From Saprospiraceae bacterium (GTDB lineage: Bacteria > Bacteroidota > Bacteroidia > Chitinophagales > Saprospiraceae): a stretch of 64,000 bases of DNA. Shown here one piece after another: positions 18,015-26,248 of this stretch. The position numbers and the translations under genes are program-made. The stretch is taken from positions 1-64,000 of the forward strand of contig JADKAS010000033.1 in the NCBI GenBank assembly GCA_016715245.1, written 5' to 3'. The first letter of the stretch is position 1. Each line of letters opens with the position of its first letter. The notes under the pieces are model-generated. The model searched no databases. It saw only the letters and a list, made by a program, of their open reading frames with translations, and was not told the origin of the DNA.

Positions 18015-18935
18015 TTAATTTTCCAAAACTTTATAATCTCCGGCCTTGGATTTATCCATTTTAATCATGGTTTGTGCAATCCTGGATTTTTGTCCTCTTT
18101 CAGCCTTTTTAAATATCTCAATAATTTCTGTTTTTTTGGCATTGCCAAACATCTGGATAATCATTGAATTGGGTACCGCCGTATCCACGTCTCCCATTGA
18201 GGTAAGAGCACTCTGCATAATGGCCCTGGTTTTGCCTTCATCCTCAGTCACTTTATCTAAAGCCATTCGGTGGTAATCATAAAAACCTTCTCTGAAAGGT
18301 CTGAACACCGGGTTTGTTAAATTCTCCAAAAAATAAAACCTGTTTCTTCTGTTTCCCGTGTCTTTGGTCCAGCCCCTGTCAAAAGCATAGTTTGAAGGTA
18401 AAGAAGTGATGACTTCTCGTGCCATTTCTAAATAAGGATCTCCGCCAAACATACTGAATGAATCAAAATCCATAGCCAGTGTCATGTAGCAGTAAAATGA
18501 AATGATGGAAGAAAGATTGTCGTAAAAGGTATTGGTAGTTTTTAAAATAGGCTCTATGCCTGTATATTTAAAATTTATATTTTTGTCAATAAAATTGATA
18601 ATGGTAGTTTCATAATTGGAATTGTAAACCGGCCTTGACGTCTGAAAAATAATTTCAGCTTCAAATGTTGTCGGATCCAATTCATTGATAATGTTCATTT
18701 GTAATGATCCGGAGATTTTTTCGTGTTGCTCAAACACTTCTTCCGTCCATTTTGTATTGTTGATAAATTCACTGATCTGATTTCCCAAATTACTAAAAAT
18801 AGATTTATCCACCGTCAGGTTTGCTTGAATATCGACTTTAACATTGATATTGAGTTCCTGAGCTGAAGCATACAGAGCACTTACCAAAACAAGGGCAAAA
18901 CAATACAGATATTTAAAATATTTCGATACAGTCAT
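18015..18935 (-). CDS. porD: type IX secretion component PorD (DUF4835)
   Basis: 306 residues with a cleavable signal peptide (hydrophobic 9-24, ASAQ). The mature part begins ELNINVKVDIQAN and contains INELDPTTFEAEIIFQTSRPVYNS and FDSFSMFGGDPYLEMAR, the conserved blocks of DUF4835. In Porphyromonas PorD is needed for T9SS function. Its place directly after coaBC and rpoZ is the common Bacteroidota order, which supports the call. It probably acts in the periplasm or outer membrane. Recognised from memory of the family. Confidence 0.82.
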   Translation of the reverse strand: MTVSKYFKYLYCFALVLVSALYASAQELNINVKVDIQANLTVDKSIFSNLGNQISEFINNTKWTEEVFEQHEKISGSLQMNIINELDPTTFEAEIIFQTSRPVYNSNYETTIINFIDKNINFKYTGIEPILKTTNTFYDNLSSIISFYCYMTLAMDFDSFSMFGGDPYLEMAREVITSLPSNYAFDRGWTKDTGNRRNRFYFLENLTNPVFRPFREGFYDYHRMALDKVTEDEGKTRAIMQSALTSMGDVDTAVPNSMIIQMFGNAKKTEIIEIFKKAERGQKSRIAQTMIKMDKSKAGDYKVLEN

Positions 18936-18980
18936 ATTACTAATTTAAACTATAAGAATAACGATAATATTCTGAAATTG

Positions 18981-20189
18981 TTATGGTTCTGAAATTTTTT
19001 GAACCACAATATTTATTATGTCCGAAGCAACTTCAGTTTTGGTTTTTAACGGGAAAGAAATCACATCTCCTTTTCTGTCGATGACAGATATTTTATTGGT
19101 ATCCACCTGAAAGCCGGCACCTTCGTCTTTGAGGGAATTTAAAACAATCATGTCAAAATTTTTCTTTTCCAGTTTGGATTTTGCATTGACAACTTCATCA
19201 TGGGTTTCAAGGGCAAACCCAACGGTAAACTGTTTTGCCGTCTTTAATTTGCCTAAGGTCAAAGCAATATCCACGGTTTTCACCAATTCAAAAACAAGCG
19301 ATTCGTCCTTCTTTTTGATTTTTTCCTCAGAAAATGACTTTGGTTTGTAATCAGCCACAGCGGCAGCAAAAATGATGATGTCCTGTTCGGCAAATAAGTT
19401 TTGGCAACTTTCATACATCTGATCGCTGGAAGTAACATGGATGATCCGGATGTCGTCCATTGTCGGCCTGAGGGACGTCGGACCCAATACGAGGGTAACT
19501 TCCGCACCGAGGGTGTTACAAACTTCAGCCAGAGCAATACCCATTTTACCACTTGAGGCATTTCCAATAAACCTCACCGGGTCAATATTTTCATAGGTCG
19601 GACCCGCTGTAATCATTACTTTTTTTCCTGACAATGCTCCCTGAGGTTTACTTGCATGTATGACAAACTGAACTATGTCTTCAGGTTCGGCCATCCTTCC
19701 TTCTCCTGAAAGTCCGGAAGCCAGTTCTCCGACCCCTACCGGAATGATTGTATTGCCGTAAGACTTTAATGTTTTAATGTTCTGCTGAGTAGAGGGATGT
19801 TTCCACATGTCCAGGTCCATAGCCGGAGCGACATAAACCGGACATTTTGCAGACAAATACACTGCAAGCAGCATATTGTCGACGTTGCCTGAAGCCATTT
19901 TGGATAAGGTGGAAGCTGTTGCCGGAGCGATAATCATCAAATCAGCCCAGAGTCCCAGTTCGACATGATTATTCCACTGATCAGCGTTAATAAGTTCCTG
20001 ATAAACTGTATTTTTTGAAATAGTACTGAATGTGAGGGCAGAGACGAATTCTTTTGCGTAAGGTGTCAAAACAACCCTGACTTCGGCGCCTTCTTTTAAC
20101 AGATTCCGGCAGAGATAAACAGATTTATAGGCGGCAATACTGCCGCAGACGCCAAGCAATATTTTTTTTTGATGTAAAAGTCCGGGCAT
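18981..20189 (-). CDS. coaBC: bifunctional phosphopantothenoylcysteine decarboxylase / phosphopantothenate-cysteine ligase
   Basis: 402 residues, coenzyme A synthesis. The CoaC half (1-180) has GVCGSIAAYKS, the FMN-binding and catalytic stretch WADLMIIAPATASTLSKMASG and APAMDLDMW; the CoaB half has VMITAGPTYENIDPVRFIGNASSGKMG, AAAVADYKPK and the DMIVLNSLKDEGAGF block. Both halves look complete. 12 bases separate it from rpoZ upstream. Confidence 0.95.
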   Translation of the reverse strand: MPGLLHQKKILLGVCGSIAAYKSVYLCRNLLKEGAEVRVVLTPYAKEFVSALTFSTISKNTVYQELINADQWNNHVELGLWADLMIIAPATASTLSKMASGNVDNMLLAVYLSAKCPVYVAPAMDLDMWKHPSTQQNIKTLKSYGNTIIPVGVGELASGLSGEGRMAEPEDIVQFVIHASKPQGALSGKKVMITAGPTYENIDPVRFIGNASSGKMGIALAEVCNTLGAEVTLVLGPTSLRPTMDDIRIIHVTSSDQMYESCQNLFAEQDIIIFAAAVADYKPKSFSEEKIKKKDESLVFELVKTVDIALTLGKLKTAKQFTVGFALETHDEVVNAKSKLEKKNFDMIVLNSLKDEGAGFQVDTNKISVIDRKGDVISFPLKTKTEVASDIINIVVQKISEP

Positions 20190-20201
20190 CAGTGCAGAAT
20201 A

Positions 20202-20546
20202 TTATTCTTCAATCACCCTTTCTCTTTCTTTATACTCGAAAGTCAAATCGTTGTTTACAAATTCCTCTGTGGCGATGATGATGGGATTCGGCAGACGTTC
20301 GTAAAATTTACTGATTTCAATCTGCTCTTTATTTTCCAGTATTTCTTCAATGGTGTCAGATGTGGAAGCAAACTCCTCAAGTTTTCCGTGCAACTCTTCT
20401 TTAATATCCATAGAGATTTGTTCTGCTCTTTTGGTTATCACCGCCAGCGTTTCGTATATGCTGGATGTTGTTTCCGCCAATGATTTAATATCTCTGGCTC
20501 TGATGTTCGGATCGATTCCCTGAACCCTTGTTTTAATGTCTGACAT
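20202..20546 (-). CDS. rpoZ: RNA polymerase omega subunit, Bacteroidota type
   Basis: 114 residues. The central segment SIYETLAVITKRAEQISMDI corresponds to the conserved omega/Rpb6 helix that clamps the beta' C-terminus. Bacteroidota omega proteins are diverged and longer than the enterobacterial one. The neighbourhood bamD-rpoZ-coaBC is the usual one. Its ATG overlaps the last base of the bamD stop codon, so the two are coupled. Confidence 0.8.
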   Translation of the reverse strand: MSDIKTRVQGIDPNIRARDIKSLAETTSSIYETLAVITKRAEQISMDIKEELHGKLEEFASTSDTIEEILENKEQIEISKFYERLPNPIIIATEEFVNNDLTFEYKERERVIEE

Positions 20547-21343
20547 TATGCAAAATTTTTAAGTACTTTTAAAATGATATTTTTATATTCTTTCACTTCT
20601 CTCATTTTTCTGGAGGAAGCATGTTTTTTTGAAAATGTTTCTATATGTTGCAGCGCTTCTTCATATCTTTCCTTTTGTTTTTCGTAGATACTTTTTTCAG
20701 CTAATTCCATGGCAGCCTTGATAAGTAAAAACCTTACTTCTTCCATTTTTTTGGTTTCAGGAAACTCATTGATATAGGCCTGAAAGCTGGTTATAGCGGA
20801 TTGGTACTGCCCTATTTTATAATAAAGCATTCCCTGTTCGAAAGCTTTGATGTCGAGTTTTTTCCTCATCTCATCGAGAAGACCGGTCGCGAGATCAGCT
20901 CTTTCCGTATAGGGATATAGATTGATAAACTGTTCAAACCCTTCAATGGCTTTATAGGTATAAGTCTGATCGAGCCGGTAATTTGGCGAAAGCCGGTAAT
21001 TAGAATACGCCGCCATATATTCAGCTTCCTGTCTGTTTTCACTGTTGCTGAATGTACTTGAATAGTTTTTGAAATACGTGCTGGAAAGTATAAAGTCGTT
21101 CAGATAGTAGTGGCAATACGCATAATTGAGGAATAGTTCTTCAGCTTCCTGTCTGCCTCTGTAATATTGAATAATAAGGTCGTACAGACCGAGGGCTCTT
21201 TCGTATTCTTTTTCTTTGTAATACTTCTGTGCTGCCTTATATATTTTTTCCGGATTATTGCTTGTGCGGATTGTCTCGTATTCTGACTTGCAGGACAACA
21301 AAAAAACGGCTGAAAATAGTGTAAAAATAAGGATTCTGTTCAT
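20546..21343 (-). CDS. bamD: outer membrane protein assembly lipoprotein BamD
   Basis: 265 residues from the ATG at 21343. A lipoprotein signal ends in LLSCKS; five TPR-like repeats follow (YKAAQKYYKEKEYERALGLY, FILSSTYFKNYSSTF, YTYKAIEGFEQFINLYPYT, GQYQSAITSFQAYINEFPET, KQKERYEEALQHIETFSKKH). BamD is the essential partner of BamA in beta-barrel insertion. A longer frame reaches 21430, but its extra 29 residues lack an export signal and cross the promoter at 21351-21382, so 21343 is preferred. Confidence 0.88.
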   Translation of the reverse strand: MNRILIFTLFSAVFLLSCKSEYETIRTSNNPEKIYKAAQKYYKEKEYERALGLYDLIIQYYRGRQEAEELFLNYAYCHYYLNDFILSSTYFKNYSSTFSNSENRQEAEYMAAYSNYRLSPNYRLDQTYTYKAIEGFEQFINLYPYTERADLATGLLDEMRKKLDIKAFEQGMLYYKIGQYQSAITSFQAYINEFPETKKMEEVRFLLIKAAMELAEKSIYEKQKERYEEALQHIETFSKKHASSRKMREVKEYKNIILKVLKNFA

Positions 21344-21350
21344 AAGGGTG

Positions 21351-21382
21351 CAAAAATAACACATTTCTACTATAACGCACAA
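21351..21382 (-). promoter_or_regulatory. promoter giving bamD a nearly leaderless mRNA
   Basis: Minus strand TTG (21380-21382), 21-base spacer, TATTTTTG (21351-21358). The -7 box ends only 7 bases before the ATG at 21343, so transcription should begin at or just before the start codon. Confidence 0.5.
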
Positions 21383-21500
21383 TTTTTTTTTAAGTTGTAA
21401 TAACCTGACAATTAGATGATACTTTAACAATCATTAAATTTATCGTTGAGGACAATTATTTTCACGTATAATATAAATCCATTTTGCAACAAATTCAATA

Positions 21501-21932
21501 TTACTTTTTAATAATTATTATTTTTTTTCCAAGATTCTTCAGATCCATATCATTAAACCTAAAGGAATTAAATTTTATGGTATCCGTACCTATAAAAAGA
21601 TCATGAACACCATCAGTGTAATCTATTTGTTTTGCTTGTGTAGTAAAAAAATAAAAATGATTAATAAATTTAATTGGATGAGTACCATTTACTCCAATAA
21701 TATTCTTTTTTTTAACAATAGTGATAAAGTACCCAGGATTTAAGTCCATAAACTTTATTCTCAATAACTCCTCATCAGAAATAATTATGGCCTTTATTTC
21801 TTTTCCTTTTTCATTCACCACCAAGTAATTATGATTTCGTATTTCGATAAAACACCAAATTAAAAACAAAATCCCGCATGCAATTAAAACACCTGTCATT
21901 GAATAAAAATATCTCTTACTTTTAAATGTCAT
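21501..21932 (-). CDS. hypothetical membrane-anchored protein of the toxin/immunity island
   Basis: 143 residues from ATG 21932 (a GTG lies one codon earlier). One transmembrane helix at about 12-32 (GVLIACGILFLIWCFIEI), then a beta-rich extracytoplasmic part rich in Lys/Ile. I do not recognise the family. The stop of an upstream 36-codon open tail (in frame after the 22043 stop) overlaps this start as TGATG, so it may be translated by coupling. As the last gene of an immunity-like run it could be an immunity protein, but that rests on context only. Confidence 0.5.
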   Translation of the reverse strand: MTFKSKRYFYSMTGVLIACGILFLIWCFIEIRNHNYLVVNEKGKEIKAIIISDEELLRIKFMDLNPGYFITIVKKKNIIGVNGTHPIKFINHFYFFTTQAKQIDYTDGVHDLFIGTDTIKFNSFRFNDMDLKNLGKKIIIIKK

Positions 21933-22042
21933 CACGTTGTATTTGAATATCTGTTTTCACAAGATTGATTCCCACTATCAACTTCAGGTCTGATAACATT
22001 TGTACCGATATAAGTAAGGTGACTCGAATATGCAACTGTATA

Positions 22043-22738
22043 TTATTCATCAGGGAAAGCATCTTTAATCTTAATTCTCATTAATTCCCTACATGAAATG
22101 GTTGCATCAGAATTAACTTTGAATTCCTTTATGTAGGCTTGTGTAAAACCTTCCCAAAATGAGAAACTTTTAATTTCCAAAATTTCATCATAATGACGCG
22201 TTATCTTTGAACTCACTTTATAATTAAATTCATCTATATCGACACTTAAACTCAGGTAGGATAATAATTTATTATTATGAAAATTAAATAAATCATAAAT
22301 AATAATACCTTGTGATCTAACCATAAACAAATAAGAACTTACTTCTTTTTGAAAACTGATCATTTTTCCACAAAAAAAAATACAACCATCGTCCGGACAC
22401 AAATAATTTTCATTGGAGCTCAAATAATCATCATCTGAATGGTTATAGTAAGGCATTTTTTTAAACATTTCAGTAGGAACTGCCTGCATCGGCAGGGTTT
22501 TTAACATGCCTAAATGTATACTATCATCTAAATGAAAATAAAAAATGGTAAAATTATTTTTAATGTCAGTTTCAGTAAGAAATGGTTTTGCTGTTATTAC
22601 GTTTCCACAGCTGTCAAAATCATCCCGAATTAACAAACTGTCAAGATCTTCTAAAATTCGAATACTGTCGATTTCTTCCTGACAGAACAATGTAACAAAA
22701 AAACTAATACTTAAAATTAAAACAACTATGTATTTCAT
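22043..22738 (-). CDS. hypothetical secreted protein of the toxin/immunity island
   Basis: 231 residues with a signal peptide (MKYIVVLILSISFFVTLFCQ). The mature part is acidic and holds two close cysteine pairs (YLCPDDGCIFFC). No family recognised. Its ATG overlaps the stop of the small YD-like peptide gene as ATGA (22735-22738), so the pair is translationally coupled. AT-rich composition sets it apart from the core genes on either side. Context suggests a periplasmic immunity or associated protein. Confidence 0.55.
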   Translation of the reverse strand: MKYIVVLILSISFFVTLFCQEEIDSIRILEDLDSLLIRDDFDSCGNVITAKPFLTETDIKNNFTIFYFHLDDSIHLGMLKTLPMQAVPTEMFKKMPYYNHSDDDYLSSNENYLCPDDGCIFFCGKMISFQKEVSSYLFMVRSQGIIIYDLFNFHNNKLLSYLSLSVDIDEFNYKVSSKITRHYDEILEIKSFSFWEGFTQAYIKEFKVNSDATISCRELMRIKIKDAFPDE

Positions 22739-22982
22739 TTTAATAATTTTGGAGCATATTGATAATCTGACCGTATAAATGCATCATTAGAATTTCTTAC
22801 TGCAGCTTTTAAAACACTGGCAGGTATAAATTTTTGTTGGTATCAGCAGGTCTGCCGCAACCGACATATTCACGCGATACCCTGTTGCCGGACAAATTGT
22901 AATAGTATTGGATGTAGCATTGGGCAGATACTAAATTGTTTGTAAAACTTAAAAAAAAAAAGTAAAAATCACGATATTTCAT
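22735..22982 (-). pseudogene. small secreted YD-like peptide, copy 1 (frame broken in a T run)
   Basis: ATG at 22982, signal peptide, then SAQCYIQYYYNLSGNRVSREY and GCG, which resembles one RHS/YD repeat unit. As sequenced it stops after 57 residues (22809). Adding one base at the T5 run 22831-22835 continues the frame through IPASVLKAAVRNSNDAFIRSDY to a TGA overlapping the next ATG, giving about 82 residues. The coupling to the next gene and the similar peptide at 25367-25565 argue that the longer form is the true one. I know of no named family. Function unknown. Confidence 0.55.
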
Positions 22983-22988
22983 AATATT

Positions 22989-23399
22989 TTATTTGATTGC
23001 ATCATTAAGGTCAATCTGTTTCCTTACGAAACTATTCAATTTTTCACTATTGTACAAGGCCAAACATTTTGCCAGGATAAGGCTATTATCATTATAGCTC
23101 TTAAAGCTACCTGAATTTTCCAGGCTATCTAAGTAATTGGATACAAATCCCCCAACATCATCAGGTTCAACATTAAACGCTTTATTAATAAAATAAACTT
23201 CAGAACTACCATCTAACTTGATCTGCTTATTAGTGTCTATTTGTTCGATTCCTAATCTTTTATTTGCTTGAAATACGCAACTACAAAACACATAATTTTT
23301 GTTTACAATAATTTTATCTTGATCTTCAATATGTACATTGTTCTTTCGTGTACATCCCAATGCAATAATGGTTAAAATAATTAAAATAATGGTTTTCAT
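22989..23399 (-). CDS. Tai4-like amidase-immunity lipoprotein (tentative)
   Basis: 136 residues with a lipoprotein signal (MKTIILIILTIIALGC). The mature part has a CxC pair (YVFCSCVFQANKRL) and ends LAKCLALYNSEKLNSFVRKQI, which recalls the conserved C-terminal segment of T6SS amidase immunity protein Tai4 (KC-L-x-L-Y-x-S-x-x-L). Tai4 sits in the periplasm and blocks a peptidoglycan amidase. The amidase-type toxin tip at 24004-24717, only one gene away, makes this credible. The family call is from memory of a short motif and needs a profile search. Confidence 0.45.
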   Translation of the reverse strand: MKTIILIILTIIALGCTRKNNVHIEDQDKIIVNKNYVFCSCVFQANKRLGIEQIDTNKQIKLDGSSEVYFINKAFNVEPDDVGGFVSNYLDSLENSGSFKSYNDNSLILAKCLALYNSEKLNSFVRKQIDLNDAIK

Positions 23400-23588
23400 T
23401 TTTATTTATTTATTAAAAACACAAAATAATGCTGTTATTGATTCTGCCATCAGCAATAATCATTCTTGATTACTATATGAATTGTTAGCGTATAGGATGT
23501 ATAAATACGAATATATGCCTCTATTATATATTTGAATAAATGACGAAATAGTTAAACTTATTTTAAGGTTGACCATTTTTAAGAACAT

Positions 23589-24017
23589 TTAGATTATTTT
23601 ATATTTTTTAAGGAGAAAATCTTTGTCTTTCATTAACATTCTATTTCCATAAAATCCGGTAATCCACAACTTAAGAATCCTTGGAGGTAAATATGATGAA
23701 ATACTATCAGTTAATAAATATGATTTATCTTTATCTAAATTTTTCATTAATACAAGACCAATCTCTTTATTAATTGTATCAATTTCAGGATTTTTTATAA
23801 GCAAAATTAAACTGTCAATGTATAATGCTGGGTTTTCTACGATAGATTTAGAAATATTAATGGTTAACGGCTCTTCAATCCAAGTGAGGTCTTCTATTTT
23901 TAACTTTATTTCATTGATCGAATTGTTGTAATTTACTCTTTTATTATTGTGAACTGAACTACAACCAATCAATAGTAACAAAGTATTCAAAACAAATATT
24001 ATTCTAAAATCCAACAT
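23589..24017 (-). CDS. lipoprotein directly downstream of the amidase toxin tip, candidate immunity protein
   Basis: 142 residues from ATG 24017, which overlaps the toxin stop by 14 bases. Lipobox LLLLIGCSS, then a helical, Ile/Leu/Lys-rich mature domain. The frame can be extended upstream to 24089 inside the toxin gene, but the export signal places the start at 24017. Immunity genes typically follow and overlap their toxin, and the target of an amidase is periplasmic, which fits a lipoprotein. No family recognised from sequence. Confidence 0.55.
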   Translation of the reverse strand: MLDFRIIFVLNTLLLLIGCSSVHNNKRVNYNNSINEIKLKIEDLTWIEEPLTINISKSIVENPALYIDSLILLIKNPEIDTINKEIGLVLMKNLDKDKSYLLTDSISSYLPPRILKLWITGFYGNRMLMKDKDFLLKKYKII

Positions 24018-24717
24018 ATCTTCTAATTGTAACCGTACTAATTTGATCTGGTCTAAAACCCCAATTGTTCGAAACAATTGTACTGCCATTTGCCGAAATA
24101 GTTGTTGTATAAGCCCTTGCTGTAACTACAATTCCAACGTGACCGGTATAACCTGATTCAGAAATCGATAGAGCAATTACATCACCTGACTGGACCTTGC
24201 CTGAAACAACTTCCCATCCATCAATTTTATAATTAGGGTCAGCCCATTGCCCAGCGTTTATTGGATATTCTTTTGGTCCAAAGTATCCACCATTAGGTGT
24301 AGGTAAATCAACCCCAGCTTCAGTTATCACATCGTGAACGAATTTATTGCATTTATTAGTATTCTCGCCAAAATTATCTTTAGCAACATCGTAGTTATAT
24401 TGATTGCTACCTACTTTTTTTATAGCAATTTGAGCAATTTTTGCTCTTACTTTTGCTATATCCTTTTGAACCTGACTTCTTATCTAATGCACCAAATGAT
24501 TCAAACTCGTAGAAATCAATCCGAATACAGCTCCTTGGTAAAAATCTCCACCCACCATAGCAGCACCAACGTCTCCACTGAGAGTACCTCCTATGACGGT
24601 GGGTATTTTAACACCATCATCATTCGGCTGGATGAAGATGATTATTTTGAGATCATTATATATAAATTTTAAATTCTTGTTTGAACCTAAAGATAAACAG
24701 TTACTCCTCATATACAT
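24004..24717 (-). pseudogene. orphan RHS-type toxin tip with Cys/His peptidoglycan-amidase domain
   Basis: The first part (GGTLSGDVGAAMVGGDFYQGAVFG-like, then LNHLVH) matches the glycine-rich end of RHS core proteins. A TAG at 24484-24486 interrupts, but the same frame continues with NTNKCNKFVHDVI (likely catalytic Cys), SGDVIALS, GHVGIVV (catalytic His), ISANGS and NNWGFR, ending RRYVGF. This is the layout of CHAP/NlpC-P60-like amidase toxins that cut peptidoglycan stem peptides. No RHS repeats or trafficking domain precede it and there is no start codon suited to the toxin domain, as expected for a displaced cassette tip. An overlapping lipoprotein gene follows. Confidence 0.62.
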
Positions 24718-24767
24718 ATTTTCTTGTATATACTTTATTTATCATTCATTTTATAGCGGAGTGTTGA

Positions 24768-25377
24768 TCATATAACTTTAATAAAACCACTGCAAGAAAT
24801 TCCATATAATGTATTTTTCTTATTTTTACCCTTGGAAATACATAATTTAATATACTGAATTTGATTACGTTTATTTTTACTAACCGTAATCCAATAAGAG
24901 TCTTTAAAATATGACATTACTATTTTCTGTCTGATTTTTAATGAACCGGAATACTGAATGGTATATGTAGCAGTATCCTTAACCGTAGGAATAAAGTAGG
25001 CCGGATCTACAAAAGTTGAGTCTAAGTTCACTGTCGTAAAGCTTCCAAAAATCTCATTTTTATGCTCATCAAAAAATCGAATTACCGTTTGATCTTCATT
25101 GGAAGCATGCTGAGTATAAGGTTTATAATAAGGTATTACAAATGTCTGGTCATGAAATAAAGATACTTCATTTTTTACACATATTTGTGATTCGAAATTC
25201 TATCTCACCATTAACAAATGTATCAGATAAAGGGGAATCAAAATCAACAAGATTTGTATCGCAATTAAAAACTATTTCTTCCATTTCTGTTTGTATAACA
25301 AAATTACTTTGAAAAGGTATGCAACTCAAAAACAAGGACAAAAACAAATAAATAAATATGAAGTATTTATTTTCCAT
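24768..25377 (-). pseudogene. lipoprotein of the toxin/immunity island, frame broken in a T6 run
   Basis: ATG 25377; lipoprotein signal (FLFLSLFLSCIP). The first frame stops after 69 residues, but shortening the T6 run at 25171-25176 by one joins it to NEVSLFHDQTFVIPYY and on to the open frame ending at 24768, about 202 residues in total. The mature protein is beta-rich with no recognised motif. Its start overlaps the end of the second small YD-like peptide gene. Probably an immunity or accessory lipoprotein by context; as sequenced it is split. Confidence 0.5.
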
Positions 25378-25565
25378 TATGATATACCCTTATTAGTTGT
25401 TGAATAAAAGGCAAATTAATAAATACTTCAGGATTATCACAGCCACCAGCATATTCACGTTTGATCCGGTGGCCGGAGGCATTGTAAGGTGTATTGAAGA
25501 TAGCATTGAGAACTTAGTGTTTCGACAAGGAGCATTCCTAACAAGAATAAAAATATAAATTTCAT
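25367..25565 (-). pseudogene. small secreted YD-like peptide, copy 2 (one extra base)
   Basis: ATG 25565, signal peptide MKFIFLFLLGMLLVETLSSQ, then CYLQYT. After removing one base within 25481-25493 it continues YNASGHRIKREYAGGC and ends QLIRVYHNGK with a stop overlapping the start of the next lipoprotein gene by 11 bases. Alignment with copy 1 gives CY-x-QY-x-YN-x-SG-x-R-x-x-REY-x-G. Total about 65 residues after repair. The two copies share position (start just after one gene, end inside the next), which supports a real gene family. Function unknown. Confidence 0.5.
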
Positions 25566-25570
25566 GTTAT

Positions 25571-26083
25571 TTAATTTGATTTTTCTTTAAATGAATCAAT
25601 AACTTTGTGTAAACTATCAGCTTTATTGACGTTTATATCAACACCTATACCATTTCTGTACAAGTAAATCAACTTTTCTGCATTATACGAGTCGCCGGCT
25701 TTAACACCTTTTTCGAGCATGTACAATAAAAAATCGCGTTCAGGTTTATCAAGTTTAGCAAAGTCTTCCATTTTATAATTTTTTGTTATTCTTATGCCCA
25801 TATAAGTCTCAAAAAAATAATAATTTGCGATTTCTGTAGAGTTTGACATTTTTAAAGAGTAAGATAATAAATCCTGGAAATTATGTTCCTCATTATAATG
25901 ATTTGTAAGGTGTACATATTCCAATTCATCTTTGTTTGACATTACCAATAATCTTCTCTCTTCCAAATCTTCCTGACCCCATATTTTCCGTGAATCATTG
26001 AATGTTAAATATAAAACTAATCCCCCAAACAAGATCAGTAAGACTAATAAAATAATTGAGAATATTTTGATTATGATATTCAT
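25571..26083 (-). CDS. hypothetical membrane protein with Sel1-like end
   Basis: 170 residues from ATG 26083 (the open frame reaches 26104 and, without ATG, further upstream). One N-terminal transmembrane helix (IFSIILLVLLILFGGLVLYL), then a helical part ending AEKLIYLYRNGIGVDINVNKA, which looks like one Sel1/TPR-like repeat (A-x5-LY-x-x-G-x-G-V). No function can be assigned. The stop lies 6 bases before the start of the second small YD-like peptide. Confidence 0.5.
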   Translation of the reverse strand: MNIIIKIFSIILLVLLILFGGLVLYLTFNDSRKIWGQEDLEERRLLVMSNKDELEYVHLTNHYNEEHNFQDLLSYSLKMSNSTEIANYYFFETYMGIRITKNYKMEDFAKLDKPERDFLLYMLEKGVKAGDSYNAEKLIYLYRNGIGVDINVNKADSLHKVIDSFKEKSN

Positions 26084-26248
26084 CTTATAGAATAATTCCA
26101 ACAAAGTAACAAAAATAATAATTTGTCCACAAAATGTCCGATAGATTGTCTCATTCGTCAGGTATTCATAATCGGCTTGGGATAAGCTTTGATCTGATGG
26201 TCAAAATCCTTATTTTTGATATCCTATTTCATTGTGGTTTAGAACATA

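Noticed and set aside
24334..24672. 112-codon + strand frame
   Set aside because: Antisense to the toxin tip, whose minus-strand motifs are clear.
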